Source: Planctomycetaceae bacterium (GTDB lineage: Bacteria > Planctomycetota > Planctomycetia > Planctomycetales > Planctomycetaceae). Taken from it: 64,000 nucleotides of DNA. This document shows positions 24,725 through 33,367 of the stretch, one piece after another. Position 1 is the first letter of the stretch; every line of letters begins with the position of its first letter. The stretch covers positions 1 through 64,000 of the forward strand of contig JABISG010000027.1 in assembly GCA_018699955.1 (NCBI GenBank). Direction: 5' to 3'. The translations under genes were made by a program, and so were the position numbers. The notes under the pieces were generated by a model. That model was given only the letters and a program-made list of their open reading frames with translations. It was not told where the DNA came from and ran no database searches.

Positions 24725-25288
24725 ATGTCAGACACTGCTCGACTTTTTATTGCAGTGAAGATTGCCCCGTCGCGACCGTTGCGGAAGATTGTTGCGCGGC
24801 TGGGAATGTTGGGTCGCATCGTCAAACCAATTGATGCCGACAACCTGCATCTGACGCTGAAGTTTCTGGGCGAGACCGAATTAGCTCTCACGCCGCAGAT
24901 TTCTCAATGCGTTGAAGCGGCCGCTGCGGAACACGAGTCGTTTTCGATGCAGCTGGTTGGACTCGGTGCGTTTCCGCACGTTCGCCGCCCGTCGGTCGTC
25001 TGGGTTGGTTTGCAGGGGGCCGAGCCGTTGGTAGAAATCGCCAGCGAACTGGAGCGGCTATTGCAGCCGCTCGGTTTTGAACAAGAACGTCGCGCGTTTC
25101 ATCCGCACGTCACAGTCGCTCGAATACGCAGCAAACCGCCCCGTGAGTTGGCGACAGTTTTGGAAACGGAACAATCGACCGAATTCGGATCGGCCGACGT
25201 CACGTCCGTCGAGTTGTACCAATCGGAATTGCGTTCGGCGGGGCCGCGTTACACCGTGCTATCCAAGGTGGAATTCGCGGGCGGTTAA
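24725..25288 (+). CDS. thpR: RNA 2',3'-cyclic phosphodiesterase
   Basis: A 187-aa member of the 2H phosphoesterase family (LigT/ThpR), which opens 2',3'-cyclic phosphates on RNA ends, leaving a 2'-phosphate. Both catalytic HxTx motifs are present: HLTLKFLG at residue 42 and HVTVAR near residue 128. The start at ATG 24725 gives the usual short lead-in (MSDTARLFIAVKI); a GTG two codons upstream is possible. The gene follows tex, another RNA-binding protein, and converges on ruvA with 12 bases between stops. Confidence 0.92.
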   Translation: MSDTARLFIAVKIAPSRPLRKIVARLGMLGRIVKPIDADNLHLTLKFLGETELALTPQISQCVEAAAAEHESFSMQLVGLGAFPHVRRPSVVWVGLQGAEPLVEIASELERLLQPLGFEQERRAFHPHVTVARIRSKPPRELATVLETEQSTEFGSADVTSVELYQSELRSAGPRYTVLSKVEFAGG

Positions 25289-25300
25289 ATTCCGTTCATC

Positions 25301-25927
25301 TCACACGCTTCGCTCGTGCCGATAGATTTCGCCGAGCAAATCTTCGGCCGACTTGAATTTGGTGCCGCCTTCGGTAACTGTTTCGATCTTCGTGCGTGCA
25401 TCGCCGGCCGAATGGCCCAGACTCAAAAGGGCCTCAAAGGCATCGCTAAACACATCGTGGTCCGTTGCACTGTCGGGAGGCAGTTGCCGGGCGACCATCA
25501 AGGCGAACTTCGGCATCTTGCGGCGCAGTTTGGCGACAATGCGTTCGGCAACCGCCGGGCCGATGCCCGGCAGTGTGGTGAGTTGCTTCACATCCTGCTC
25601 CTCAATCGAGGCGGCCACTTCATTGACCGGCCGGACCATCGCCCGCAGCGCTTTTTTTACGCCGACTCCATCGACCGAGCAAACCAAATCGAAGAACTCG
25701 CGTTCGGCTTCGTTCATGAAACCGATCAGTCGCGGCACCAAACGGCCGCGCTGCGGATTGCCGTCAATGAACTCGATCGTTTTCAACGAGACGTCGCTGC
25801 CGACCGTTGACTGCAGTTGCCGCCGGACAAATTCGGGGATGAAGACTTCGTACTCAAACGCACCGATTTCCAGCGTCGCTGCCTCTTCGCTCAAATGAAC
25901 CAGCTTGCCGGTGATTTTGGTAATCAT
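25301..25927 (-). CDS. ruvA: Holliday junction branch migration protein RuvA
   Basis: A 208-aa RuvA, the tetrameric junction-binding subunit that loads the RuvB motor. The N-terminal OB-fold ([12 protein letters not shown]), the domain II helix-hairpin-helix motif [20 protein letters not shown] and the C-terminal domain III ([22 protein letters not shown]) are all recognisable and in order. Length is normal. It lies 93 bases downstream of ruvC on the same strand; ruvB is not in the window. Confidence 0.95.
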   Translation of the reverse strand: MITKITGKLVHLSEEAATLEIGAFEYEVFIPEFVRRQLQSTVGSDVSLKTIEFIDGNPQRGRLVPRLIGFMNEAEREFFDLVCSVDGVGVKKALRAMVRPVNEVAASIEEQDVKQLTTLPGIGPAVAERIVAKLRRKMPKFALMVARQLPPDSATDHDVFSDAFEALLSLGHSAGDARTKIETVTEGGTKFKSAEDLLGEIYRHERSV

Positions 25928-26020
25928 GGTTGATGAATTTCGTTCTGAGATGGAGCAATCGAATCAGGCGACCGTGGCGCTGTCACAATATCACATGTTT
26001 TGAAATGACTTGTCAGTCCT

Positions 26021-26563
26021 TCACGCGGCAAAACGGACGTTGTGGTACAAGCAAAGGGCGATCGCTGAGGCGTCGGCTACGTCGTTGGGTTCGAGAATCT
26101 GTTTCAATCCCAGTTCGCGTTTGACGGCGTGCTGAATCTGGGCTTTGGGAGCACGGCCGCTGCCGGTCAGCATGCGTTTGACCTGCGTCGCTGTGAAATG
26201 GACGACCGGCACTCCTCGGTCGGCGGCCATGAATAAGATCACTCCCCGCGCGTGCGCCATCAGCAGCGCTGACTTTGGATTTCTGACGAGCGAGAATACC
26301 TGCTCGATGGCCATCACCTGCGGTCGAAACTCGTCGAACAGCTCGCGCATGCCGTCACCAATTTCATGCACGCGTTCGGCCAGCGAGAGTTTCGTCGTCG
26401 AGCGGATCACACCCGCCTCGATGAGTACCGGTCCGCTCTTTGATCGTTCGAGTAGCGCGTAGCCCGTGCGCGCCAGGCCGGGGTCGATACCGAGATACAG
26501 GCCGTCCGTCAGTGGCGACGGCTCGCCGACTTGCTTTGTTAGTCGTGTATTTGGATCGCTCAA
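26021..26563 (-). CDS. ruvC: Crossover junction endodeoxyribonuclease RuvC
   Basis: A 180-aa Holliday junction resolvase of the RNase H fold. The catalytic acidic residues sit in the expected blocks: GIDPGLARTGYALL (first Asp), VMAIEQVFSLVRNPKSALLM (Glu), and the C-terminal EPNDVADASAIALCLYH (two Asp). The N-terminus carries about 20 extra residues before the catalytic strand, so an inner start is possible, but no better candidate is obvious. It lies between cysS and ruvA on the same strand, with 62 bases to cysS, so ispF-cysS-ruvC-ruvA may partly be one transcript. Confidence 0.95.
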   Translation of the reverse strand: MSDPNTRLTKQVGEPSPLTDGLYLGIDPGLARTGYALLERSKSGPVLIEAGVIRSTTKLSLAERVHEIGDGMRELFDEFRPQVMAIEQVFSLVRNPKSALLMAHARGVILFMAADRGVPVVHFTATQVKRMLTGSGRAPKAQIQHAVKRELGLKQILEPNDVADASAIALCLYHNVRFAA

Positions 26564-26625
26564 AATCGCGATTCCCCAATATGAACAGCGCGCGGGGCGT
26601 TGCTCCGCCGTTAAACAAACTCAAC

Positions 26626-28182
26626 CTATTCGCGTCGCCAGTCTGTTCCGTCGGGGCGATCTTCCAGTGTGACATTCAATGCCGTCAGGCCGTCGCGAAT
26701 CTTGTCGGCGATGTCGAATTGCTTGTCTTTGCGGGCAATGGCGCGGACTTCAATGATGAGGTCCATGAGTTGTCCGGCGAATGCATCGTCGGTCGGGCCA
26801 CTCGTTTCCTGCGGTTGCCGAAAGACTCCCAGCAGACTGGCAAGCTCTTTAAGCAATGTCATCGCGGTTGCCCAAGCCGCGATGGCCGCCTCGTCGGTTG
26901 AACCGCCCGCATCGAGTTTCTGCTGCACGACGAAACCGTTAATGCACTTGCGCATTTCAAACAGAACACCAATTCCGCCACCGGTGTTGAAATCGTCATC
27001 CATCGCTTGCAGAAATCGGTCGCGGAGGTGTGATAGCTCGCCGAAGAAGTCGGCGGGGTCTTCATCCAGCGAGACGGTCTGATCGCGCGACGTGGCTGCA
27101 CCGATGTCGTAAAAACTGTGGCCGGTCACCCGTTCGTAGGCATCGAACAGGCGGTAGAACCCTTCGAGGCTTTTGCCTGTATCGACGAGGCTGTCTTCGC
27201 TGAGCGGAATGGGGCTGCGATAATGTGTCGAAAGCAGAAAGAAGCGAACTGTCTCTGGCGCGAATTTTGCAAAGACGGCCGTCTTGACCGATTCGGCTCC
27301 TAAACTACCGGCAAGTTTGTTGGCTTCCTGCGACTGTTGATCGGGGACGGCATCGCCGGATGCATCGTGCGCTCCGCCTATTTTACTGGCATCGGCCGAC
27401 TGCATCAGTCCGTTGTGCATCCAGTAGCGGGCGAACGGTTTGCCGGTGCATGACTCGGACTGCGCGAGTTCATTTTCGTGATGTGGAAATAACAAATCGA
27501 GGCCGCCACCGTGAATGTCGATCGATTCGCCCAGTATCTTCATGCTCATCGCCGAGCATTCGATGTGCCAGCCGGGGCGCCCGCGTCCCCACGGACTGTC
27601 CCAGCCCGGCTCACCTTCCTTGGCACCTTTCCACAGCGCGAAGTCGGCCGGGTTGTGCTTCTGGTCGTTCGCTTGGACGCGTGTTCCTGCAAGCATGTCG
27701 TCCACATTGCGGCGACTCAGTTTGCCGTAGTCGTCATCGCTGGTTACCTCGAAATAGACGTCGCCGTTCAGCGGATACGCCTTGTTGCTTTCAACCAACC
27801 TGCCGATGATTTTCTGCATTTCGCCGATGTACTTGGTGGCACGCGGAAATTCATCGACGGTATCGACGCCGATGGTTTTCAGGCAGTCGAAATAATCCTC
27901 CGACATTTCGGCGGCGAGCGCTTCGATGGATGTGTTGTTCTCGCGTGCCCTGTTGATGAGCTTGTCATCGACATCGGTGATGTTGATCACGTAGGTGACA
28001 TCGAAACCGTTGTAGGAAAGGTACCGTTTGACCGTATCGAAAATCACCGGCCCAACCATGTGACCGATGTGCGACGGCTTGTAGACGGTCGGCCCGCACA
28101 AATACATGCTGACCTTGCCCGGCTGCACGGTTTGAAAATCTTCTTTTTGTTTCGAGAGAGTGTTGTAGACGCGTAGGGCCAT
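26626..28182 (-). CDS. cysS: Cysteinyl-tRNA synthetase with degenerate KMSKS loop
   Basis: A 518-aa class I aminoacyl-tRNA synthetase that charges tRNA-Cys. The N-terminus is standard: MYLCGPTVYKPSHIGHM contains a zinc-binding Cys and the HIGH motif. Further zinc ligands lie in HIECSAM and HHENELAQSE. The region that normally reads KMSKSLGN reads KLAGSLGA (about 288-295): the second lysine is replaced by glycine. Before it lies an insert of about 25 residues rich in Asp, Gly and Ala. The segment after it (VRFFLLSTHYRSPI) and the helical anticodon domain are normal. It is probably still the housekeeping enzyme, because no other cysS is visible here. Confidence 0.93.
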   Translation of the reverse strand: MALRVYNTLSKQKEDFQTVQPGKVSMYLCGPTVYKPSHIGHMVGPVIFDTVKRYLSYNGFDVTYVINITDVDDKLINRARENNTSIEALAAEMSEDYFDCLKTIGVDTVDEFPRATKYIGEMQKIIGRLVESNKAYPLNGDVYFEVTSDDDYGKLSRRNVDDMLAGTRVQANDQKHNPADFALWKGAKEGEPGWDSPWGRGRPGWHIECSAMSMKILGESIDIHGGGLDLLFPHHENELAQSESCTGKPFARYWMHNGLMQSADASKIGGAHDASGDAVPDQQSQEANKLAGSLGAESVKTAVFAKFAPETVRFFLLSTHYRSPIPLSEDSLVDTGKSLEGFYRLFDAYERVTGHSFYDIGAATSRDQTVSLDEDPADFFGELSHLRDRFLQAMDDDFNTGGGIGVLFEMRKCINGFVVQQKLDAGGSTDEAAIAAWATAMTLLKELASLLGVFRQPQETSGPTDDAFAGQLMDLIIEVRAIARKDKQFDIADKIRDGLTALNVTLEDRPDGTDWRRE

Positions 28183-28261
28183 GTGTTGGAGTCCGGCTTG
28201 AACGGGTGATGCGAGGGTGATTGTTTTATTGTTAACGTCTGACCGCCAGCAACGAGGCGAT

Positions 28262-28341
28262 CAGCTTTCAGCCATCAGCTCTTGATTATCATCGTACTTC
28301 GGTTGTTTTGACTGAACGCTGGTTGCTGACGGCTGATAGCT
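28262..28341. repeat. Inverted pair of short dispersed repeats
   Basis: CAGCTTTCAGCCATCAGCT at 28262-28280 and TTGCTGACGGCTGATAGCT at 28323-28341 are inverted relative to each other; the arms AGCTTTCAGCCATCAGC and AGCTATCAGCCGTCAGC match at 15 of 17 positions, with about 43 bases between. Both belong to the same family as the copies at 24682 and 44025. Together they could form a hairpin between ispF and cysS. Confidence 0.55.
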
Positions 28342-28395
28342 CAATTCGGTCTGCTGTTTCTGTATTCGTAATTCTTGTTGAATGTTGTTATCGGC

Positions 28396-28875
28396 TCAAT
28401 CTCGCATTAGCAACACAACAGCGTCAGCGGAGATTGCCTCTTCACGGCCAACCGGGCCGACTTTCTCGCCGGATTTGGCTTTCACGTTGACCAGAACTTC
28501 ATCGATCTCCAGCAGTCCGGCCAGTCGTTGGCGAATTGCCGGCTTGTACGGTGTGAGATGGGGACGTTCTGCGAAGAGGGTGCAATCGAGATTTGCGATA
28601 TTCCATCCCAACTCGCGAATGGCCGAAACCGCGTCGCTGAGAAACATCGCCGAATCGGCACCGGCCCAGCGCGGTTCCGTATTGGGAAAGCGTTCGCCGA
28701 TATCGCCCAGCCCGACTGCTCCCAGCAAAGCGTCGGTCAGAGCGTGCAGAAGTACGTCGGCATCGCTGTGTCCCAGCAAGCCTCGGTCGAATTCAATAGG
28801 GACCCCTCCCAAAATCAGCGGCCGATCGGCCACTAACCGGTGAATATCGTGTCCCAAACCAATCCGCATCTCCAC
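28396..28875 (-). CDS. ispF: 2-C-methyl-D-erythritol 2,4-cyclodiphosphate synthase
   Basis: A 159-aa trimeric enzyme of the MEP isoprenoid pathway, converting CDP-methylerythritol 2-phosphate into the cyclodiphosphate and CMP. Metal ligands are visible in GLGHDIH (Asp and His) and in LLGHSDADVLLHALTDALLG. The substrate loop ERFPNTEPRWAGADS and the end VNVKAKSGEKVG are standard. The frame opens with GTG at 28875, behind GAGGAAA; the ATG at 28869 (MRIGLGHD) is an equally good start and matches homologues better. It lies upstream of cysS on the same strand, a frequent bacterial neighbourhood. Confidence 0.95.
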   Translation of the reverse strand: MEMRIGLGHDIHRLVADRPLILGGVPIEFDRGLLGHSDADVLLHALTDALLGAVGLGDIGERFPNTEPRWAGADSAMFLSDAVSAIRELGWNIANLDCTLFAERPHLTPYKPAIRQRLAGLLEIDEVLVNVKAKSGEKVGPVGREEAISADAVVLLMRD

Positions 28876-29222
28876 GCAGCGTTTCCTCTACTCTCTTGAG
28901 GCAGTCATCTTTGGGCGGGATCACAAATTTGCAGGTGACACCGAAATGGCATCAACGGCCTTGGCGGAAACTTGACGACTGTTCACACAGTGCTGGCAAG
29001 GTTCCGCTCTGAACGACCCGCGCGGCCGCATCATAACTTTGTCAGGGAATGCTGACAACGTGAGCAGTGCTGACGGCCGGCCAGACACTAATTGACAGGT
29101 TTTCGATGTTGACATACACTCCCGCCGCGTTTGCCTGCGGATGCATTCGCTTATGTGGCGGGCAGCAACCGAGTTACCTTCTTTTTCACTCACACAGCAA
29201 TTTCAGGATCGCTCAGATCTCG
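28876..29222. other. Intergenic region between divergent ispF and lipoprotein genes
   Basis: No convincing gene in these 347 bases. A 90-codon minus-strand frame across 28921-29193 has no family resemblance and would overlap the promoter described at 29092. The only supported content is that promoter. Confidence 0.6.
29092..29120 (+). promoter_or_regulatory. Sigma70-type promoter for the lipoprotein gene
   Basis: TTGACA at 29092-29097, a 17-base spacer, then TACACT at 29115-29120 (4 of 6 matches to TATAAT). It lies about 100 bases before the ATG at 29223, leaving an untranslated leader. Confidence 0.5.
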
Positions 29223-30092
29223 ATGTCGCGTCACCATCAAACGGCTACGCTGCTGCTATTGTGCGTGCTATGCGCTGCGCTGTGTGGTTGTTCGTTCTTC
29301 AAGGACGGAGCGGGTCTGTTTGGGCAGCGAACGCGGGTCGCCGAAGGAGAATCGCGGCAATTGCCTCCGATTCCGACCTCGCGCGATGCCATTCAGTTGG
29401 AAGTTCTGCTGATTGAACGTCCGGTCGGCGATGCGTTGCTGGGCGATGCGTTTTGGAACGAAGTTGATCAGGTCGGTTCGCTGGAACCGGAAACCCGTTT
29501 GGCACTGAGTCGCAATGGTTTTCGGATTGGACATACCGGTTCGGAGCCTCCCCGCGCTTTAGAGCGGATGCTTGAACTCAAGTCAGAATCTGCAAGTGGT
29601 CCGAAAGTCGATCAACAGAAAAACCTCATTGGTCGCCGCATCGTTCTTTCGTCGGGTGGCGAAACGGAGGTGCAGGCCGGTGCAATATTTTCCAACTGCG
29701 TGGTCGATATCGCCGGAGCCGACAAGTCCGAGTCTAAGGATTTCCAGAATGCACGGTTTGTATTTCGCTTGAAAGCCGAGCGAGATCAGGACGGTTGGGC
29801 GCGGATTGAGTTTCTGCCGGAGATTCATCACGGGGAATATCGGCTGCGTCGCGTGCCGGGGGGTGTCGGGTTTCAGTTGCGAACATCTCAAGATGTTTAC
29901 CCGTTGTATAGCCAACGGTTTTCTATGATGCTGAATGTGGGCGAAATGGCCGTCGTCACGACCGACGGCGAAAATTCCCCATCGGTCGGCGGGCACTTTT
30001 TTCTCGGCGACGGCGCGAACGCTCGCGTACAGCGCGTGCTGGTTGTGCGCCTGTCGAACATGACCAAGACCGATCCGGTTTATGCGGAATGA
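29223..30092 (+). CDS. Lipoprotein of unknown function
   Basis: A 289-aa predicted lipoprotein that I do not recognise. ATG at 29223 gives a signal sequence, TATLLLLCVLCAALCGCSFF, with a lipobox-like LCGC; frames extending upstream to 29067 would hide it. The rest is soluble and largely beta-rich, without cysteines or catalytic motifs: IQLEVLLIERPVGDALLGDA near the start, a central QAGAIFSNCVVDIAG, and YSQRFSMMLNVGEMAVVT near the end. Similar lipoproteins occur widely in planctomycetes. It has its own promoter and converges on dnaE2. Confidence 0.8.
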   Translation: MSRHHQTATLLLLCVLCAALCGCSFFKDGAGLFGQRTRVAEGESRQLPPIPTSRDAIQLEVLLIERPVGDALLGDAFWNEVDQVGSLEPETRLALSRNGFRIGHTGSEPPRALERMLELKSESASGPKVDQQKNLIGRRIVLSSGGETEVQAGAIFSNCVVDIAGADKSESKDFQNARFVFRLKAERDQDGWARIEFLPEIHHGEYRLRRVPGGVGFQLRTSQDVYPLYSQRFSMMLNVGEMAVVTTDGENSPSVGGHFFLGDGANARVQRVLVVRLSNMTKTDPVYAE

Positions 30093-30105
30093 ACCAGAAA
30101 CGATT

Positions 30106-30130
30106 GCTCGCCGCGAAACCGCAGGCGAGC
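30106..30130. terminator. Hairpin between convergent lipoprotein and dnaE2 genes
   Basis: GCTCGCC-GCG-AAAC-CGC-A-GGCGAGC forms a ten-pair stem with one bulged A and a four-base loop, placed in the 56-base gap between converging stops. It could end transcription from both sides, but no clear T tract follows, and it may instead be one of the dispersed palindromes. Confidence 0.4.
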
Positions 30131-30148
30131 GATTGCGGCGTGTGAGAC

Positions 30149-33100
30149 TCAGCGGAAATCTCTTGACCGCAATTCCACGCCTTCCAGCCGCCGTGACAGG
30201 TCTTCCATTCGGTCGACGAGCAGGTGGATGACTTCATCGAGCCGTTGCAAGTGTCCGTGGGCAATCAGGGCGCCCGCGTGGGATGCGATGGGGCGATACC
30301 GTTCCCACACATCCTGCCGGATAATCAGGTTGGCCGTTCCCGTCTCATCTTCCAGCGTAACAAAGGTAATCCCCTTGGCCGTGCTGGGACGCTGTCGCAG
30401 CAGAACCAGCCCGGCAACCCGGTAACGGCGATCGACCGGCAAGTGGGACAATTCACTGCTGGGAACGACTTGCAATTCATCGAGCAACGGACGAATGAAT
30501 TGGATGGGGTGCCCGCGCAGTGACAAACCGGCGGTCTGATAGTCGGCAACGACCTGCTCTTTCTGCGAAAGGGACGGCAAATTCACGGCCGGTTCTTCGG
30601 TTGTTGCGCCGTCAAACAATGGCAGCGATTTCTGTTCCGGCAGCGAATGCCAGAGGGCGGCACGGCGGTTCAATCCCAACGTGCCGAACGCATCGGCTTT
30701 CGACAGCTTTTTCAAGGCTGCGTTCGGCAGCTGAGTGCGATGCGTGAAATCGTCAAACGAAGTGAAGGGAACACCGTTGCGTTGTCGGATGATCACTCCG
30801 CCGTGCGCAAACGACAGGCCCCGCACCATGCGGAACCCCAAACGCAATGCGGGGTTGTCACCTAATGTTCCCGCGGAACGCGGTCCGCGGGCTTTGGTGG
30901 CATCCGGTTCCAACGTGCAATCCCAATCACTGTGGTTCACATCAACGGGGTGGACTTCGACGCCGTGCTGACGTACGTCGGAAATGAGTTGGGCGGCAGC
31001 GTAAAATCCCATTGGCTGTGAGTTGAGCAGCGCGGTGGTGAACGCCGCCGGGTAGTGCCGTTTCATCCATGCCGATACGTAAACGAGCAACGCAAAGCTG
31101 GCGGCGTGGCTTTCCGGAAAACCGTATTCTCCGAAGCCGCGAATCTGATTGAACAGTCGCTCGGCGAATTCGGTTGAGTAGCCGCGGGCGTCCATGCCTT
31201 CGATAAGTTTCTGGCGGAACGCGTCGATCACGCCCCGTCGCCGCCATGCTCCCATTGCCCGTCGGAGTTGGTCGGCTTCTCCCGGCGTGAAGCCGGCAGC
31301 AACGACGGCCAGCCGCATTGCCTGTTCCTGAAAGATGGGAACGCCGAGCGTCTTTTGCAGAACGGCTTGAATTCGCTCGTCGGGAAACTCGACCGGTTCC
31401 TCTCCGCTGCGGCGTCTCAGGTAGGGGTGTACCATGTCGCCCTGAATCGGGCCGGGCCGCACGATGGCCACTTCGATCACCAAATCGTAAAAACATTGCG
31501 GGCGAAGACGAGGCAACATCGACATCTGAGCGCGCGACTCGATTTGGAACACGCCAATTGTGTCAGCTCGGCTGACCATCTCGTACACCGCGGGATCTTC
31601 GGCCGGGACGGTCGCCAGCGTGAGTTTTCGCCCGTCGTGTTGTTTGATCAGCGAAAAACATTTACGAATGGCCGTCAACATTCCGAGCGACAGGCAATCG
31701 ACCTTGAGGATGCCCAAAGTCTCGAGGTCGTTCTTATCCCACTGGATGACCGTGCGGCCGGGCATGGATGCGTTCTCAATGGGAACCATCTCGCAGAGTG
31801 GCCCGGCGGTCAGCACCATCCCGCCGACATGCTGCGACAGATGCCGTGGAAAATCGAGAATCTGCCCGACCAGGCCGATCAACTGTCGGCCCACGCTCGA
31901 AGTGGGATTCAGCCCGGCATTCTGTAACCGACCGGCAAGCTCTTCTTCGCCGTTGGTCCGTTCCAGCGATTTGGAAATGGTGTCGACCCGATCCAGCGAT
32001 AAGCCGAGCGCCTTGCCAACATCGCGGACGGCTGATCGGGGCCGATAGGTGATGACGGTCGCCGCCATGCCCGCCCGCTCGCGGCCGTACTTCTCGTAGA
32101 GATACTGGATGACTTCTTCCCGGCGCTCGTGCTCGAAATCGACGTCGATGTCGGGCGCTTCGTCGCGTTCCTTGCTGATGAACCGCTCGAACAACACGTC
32201 GATGCGTTCGGGGTCGACCGACGTCACGCCGAGGCAATAACAGACTGCCGAGTTGGCCGCCGAGCCGCGCCCCTGGCAGAGAATGTCCCGGCTGCGGGCG
32301 AAGCGGACCAGGTCCCAGACGGTCAGGAAATAGGCTTCGTAACGAAGTTCCTCGATCAGTCGTAATTCGTGGTCGATCAGCTGGCGAACCTTTTCAGGAA
32401 TGCCATGCGGATACCGGTGATTGGCTCCGTCCGCCGTTAACCGTTTCAGATACTCGATGGGAGTAAATTCCGGCGGACAAAGTTCCTTGGGGTACTGGTA
32501 ACGCAGTTCGTCGAGTGAAAACCGACAGCGGTCGGCGACTTGGGCAGTGTGGGCAACGGCAGCGGGGTCGTCGGCGAAGAGCGTCAGCATCTCTGCCGAC
32601 GATTTGAGATGGCGCTCGGAGTTGGGGAACAGCCGATCGCCCAGTTGCGAAATCGTACACCCATGCCGAATGGCTGTGAGCGTTTCGTGCAGAAATTGTC
32701 GCTGCGGAACATGGTAGTGAACGTCGTTGGCCGCGATGAGAGGCACAGAAGCTTTCGTGGCGGCGTCCATCATCCGTCGCAGAACCCGACGGTCGTCCGG
32801 CCCACGATGCAGTTCCGCCAGCGCGTAACAGCGATCATCGAAGGCGTCTTTATATCGTTGAAGCAAAGCCCGCCGGTCGCGTCCGGCGGGAAATGTCCGC
32901 CAGATTCCAACCAACGGAACACACGCCAACAAACCCTGCGCGTGCTCTGCCACATCATTGAACGTTAACTCGCATTCGCCTTTCGGGGCGCGGCGGCGAC
33001 CGGCGGTGATTAGTTGGCAGAGCCGACCATAAGCGGCCCGGTCGGTTGCCAACAGCACAACGGGCGGCGCATTGATCGGAGTGACTTCCGCTCCGATCAG

Positions 33101-33364
33101 TAGTTTCAGGCCGACATCCTTCGCCGCCGCATGCGCTCGCACAACACCGGCCACGCTGTTGCGATCGGTGATTGCCAAGGCCGTCAGTCCCAGTTGCTGC
33201 GCCCGATGAACGAGTTCATCGGGATGCGATGCCCCTTCCAGAAAGGAAAAGTTCGTCCGGCAATGCAACTCGGCATAAGGAACTGCATTCGTCTCCTGAG
33301 ACGCCGATCGCTCACCGGCCGGCAAATCAAGGGGGCGTCGTTTTTCGGGTTGCGGATCGGGCAT
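30149..33364 (-). CDS. dnaE2: Error-prone DNA polymerase III alpha subunit DnaE2 (ImuC)
   Basis: A 1071-aa C-family polymerase of the DnaE2 type, the catalytic part of the ImuA-ImuB-DnaE2 mutasome that performs translesion synthesis. The N-terminal PHP domain (AELHCRTNFSFLEGASHPDE) is present. The palm carries the DnaE2 signature APDIDVDFEHERREEVIQY with catalytic aspartates, followed by GMAATVITYRPRSAVRDVGK. A helix-hairpin-helix region and C-terminal OB-fold (YRVAGLVLLRQRPSTAKGI) complete it. Length is that of DnaE2 rather than the longer replicative DnaE. It starts three bases after the stop of imuB, so the two are translationally coupled. Confidence 0.95.
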   Translation of the reverse strand: MPDPQPEKRRPLDLPAGERSASQETNAVPYAELHCRTNFSFLEGASHPDELVHRAQQLGLTALAITDRNSVAGVVRAHAAAKDVGLKLLIGAEVTPINAPPVVLLATDRAAYGRLCQLITAGRRRAPKGECELTFNDVAEHAQGLLACVPLVGIWRTFPAGRDRRALLQRYKDAFDDRCYALAELHRGPDDRRVLRRMMDAATKASVPLIAANDVHYHVPQRQFLHETLTAIRHGCTISQLGDRLFPNSERHLKSSAEMLTLFADDPAAVAHTAQVADRCRFSLDELRYQYPKELCPPEFTPIEYLKRLTADGANHRYPHGIPEKVRQLIDHELRLIEELRYEAYFLTVWDLVRFARSRDILCQGRGSAANSAVCYCLGVTSVDPERIDVLFERFISKERDEAPDIDVDFEHERREEVIQYLYEKYGRERAGMAATVITYRPRSAVRDVGKALGLSLDRVDTISKSLERTNGEEELAGRLQNAGLNPTSSVGRQLIGLVGQILDFPRHLSQHVGGMVLTAGPLCEMVPIENASMPGRTVIQWDKNDLETLGILKVDCLSLGMLTAIRKCFSLIKQHDGRKLTLATVPAEDPAVYEMVSRADTIGVFQIESRAQMSMLPRLRPQCFYDLVIEVAIVRPGPIQGDMVHPYLRRRSGEEPVEFPDERIQAVLQKTLGVPIFQEQAMRLAVVAAGFTPGEADQLRRAMGAWRRRGVIDAFRQKLIEGMDARGYSTEFAERLFNQIRGFGEYGFPESHAASFALLVYVSAWMKRHYPAAFTTALLNSQPMGFYAAAQLISDVRQHGVEVHPVDVNHSDWDCTLEPDATKARGPRSAGTLGDNPALRLGFRMVRGLSFAHGGVIIRQRNGVPFTSFDDFTHRTQLPNAALKKLSKADAFGTLGLNRRAALWHSLPEQKSLPLFDGATTEEPAVNLPSLSQKEQVVADYQTAGLSLRGHPIQFIRPLLDELQVVPSSELSHLPVDRRYRVAGLVLLRQRPSTAKGITFVTLEDETGTANLIIRQDVWERYRPIASHAGALIAHGHLQRLDEVIHLLVDRMEDLSRRLEGVELRSRDFR

Positions 33365-33367
33365 GGC

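Noticed and set aside
26085-26110. GGTTCGAGAATC resembling a tRNA T-arm
   Set aside because: It lies inside ruvC and has no acceptor, D or anticodon stems around it.
28921-29193. 90-codon minus-strand frame between ispF and the lipoprotein gene
   Set aside because: No recognisable motif, poor start context, and it overlaps a good promoter.
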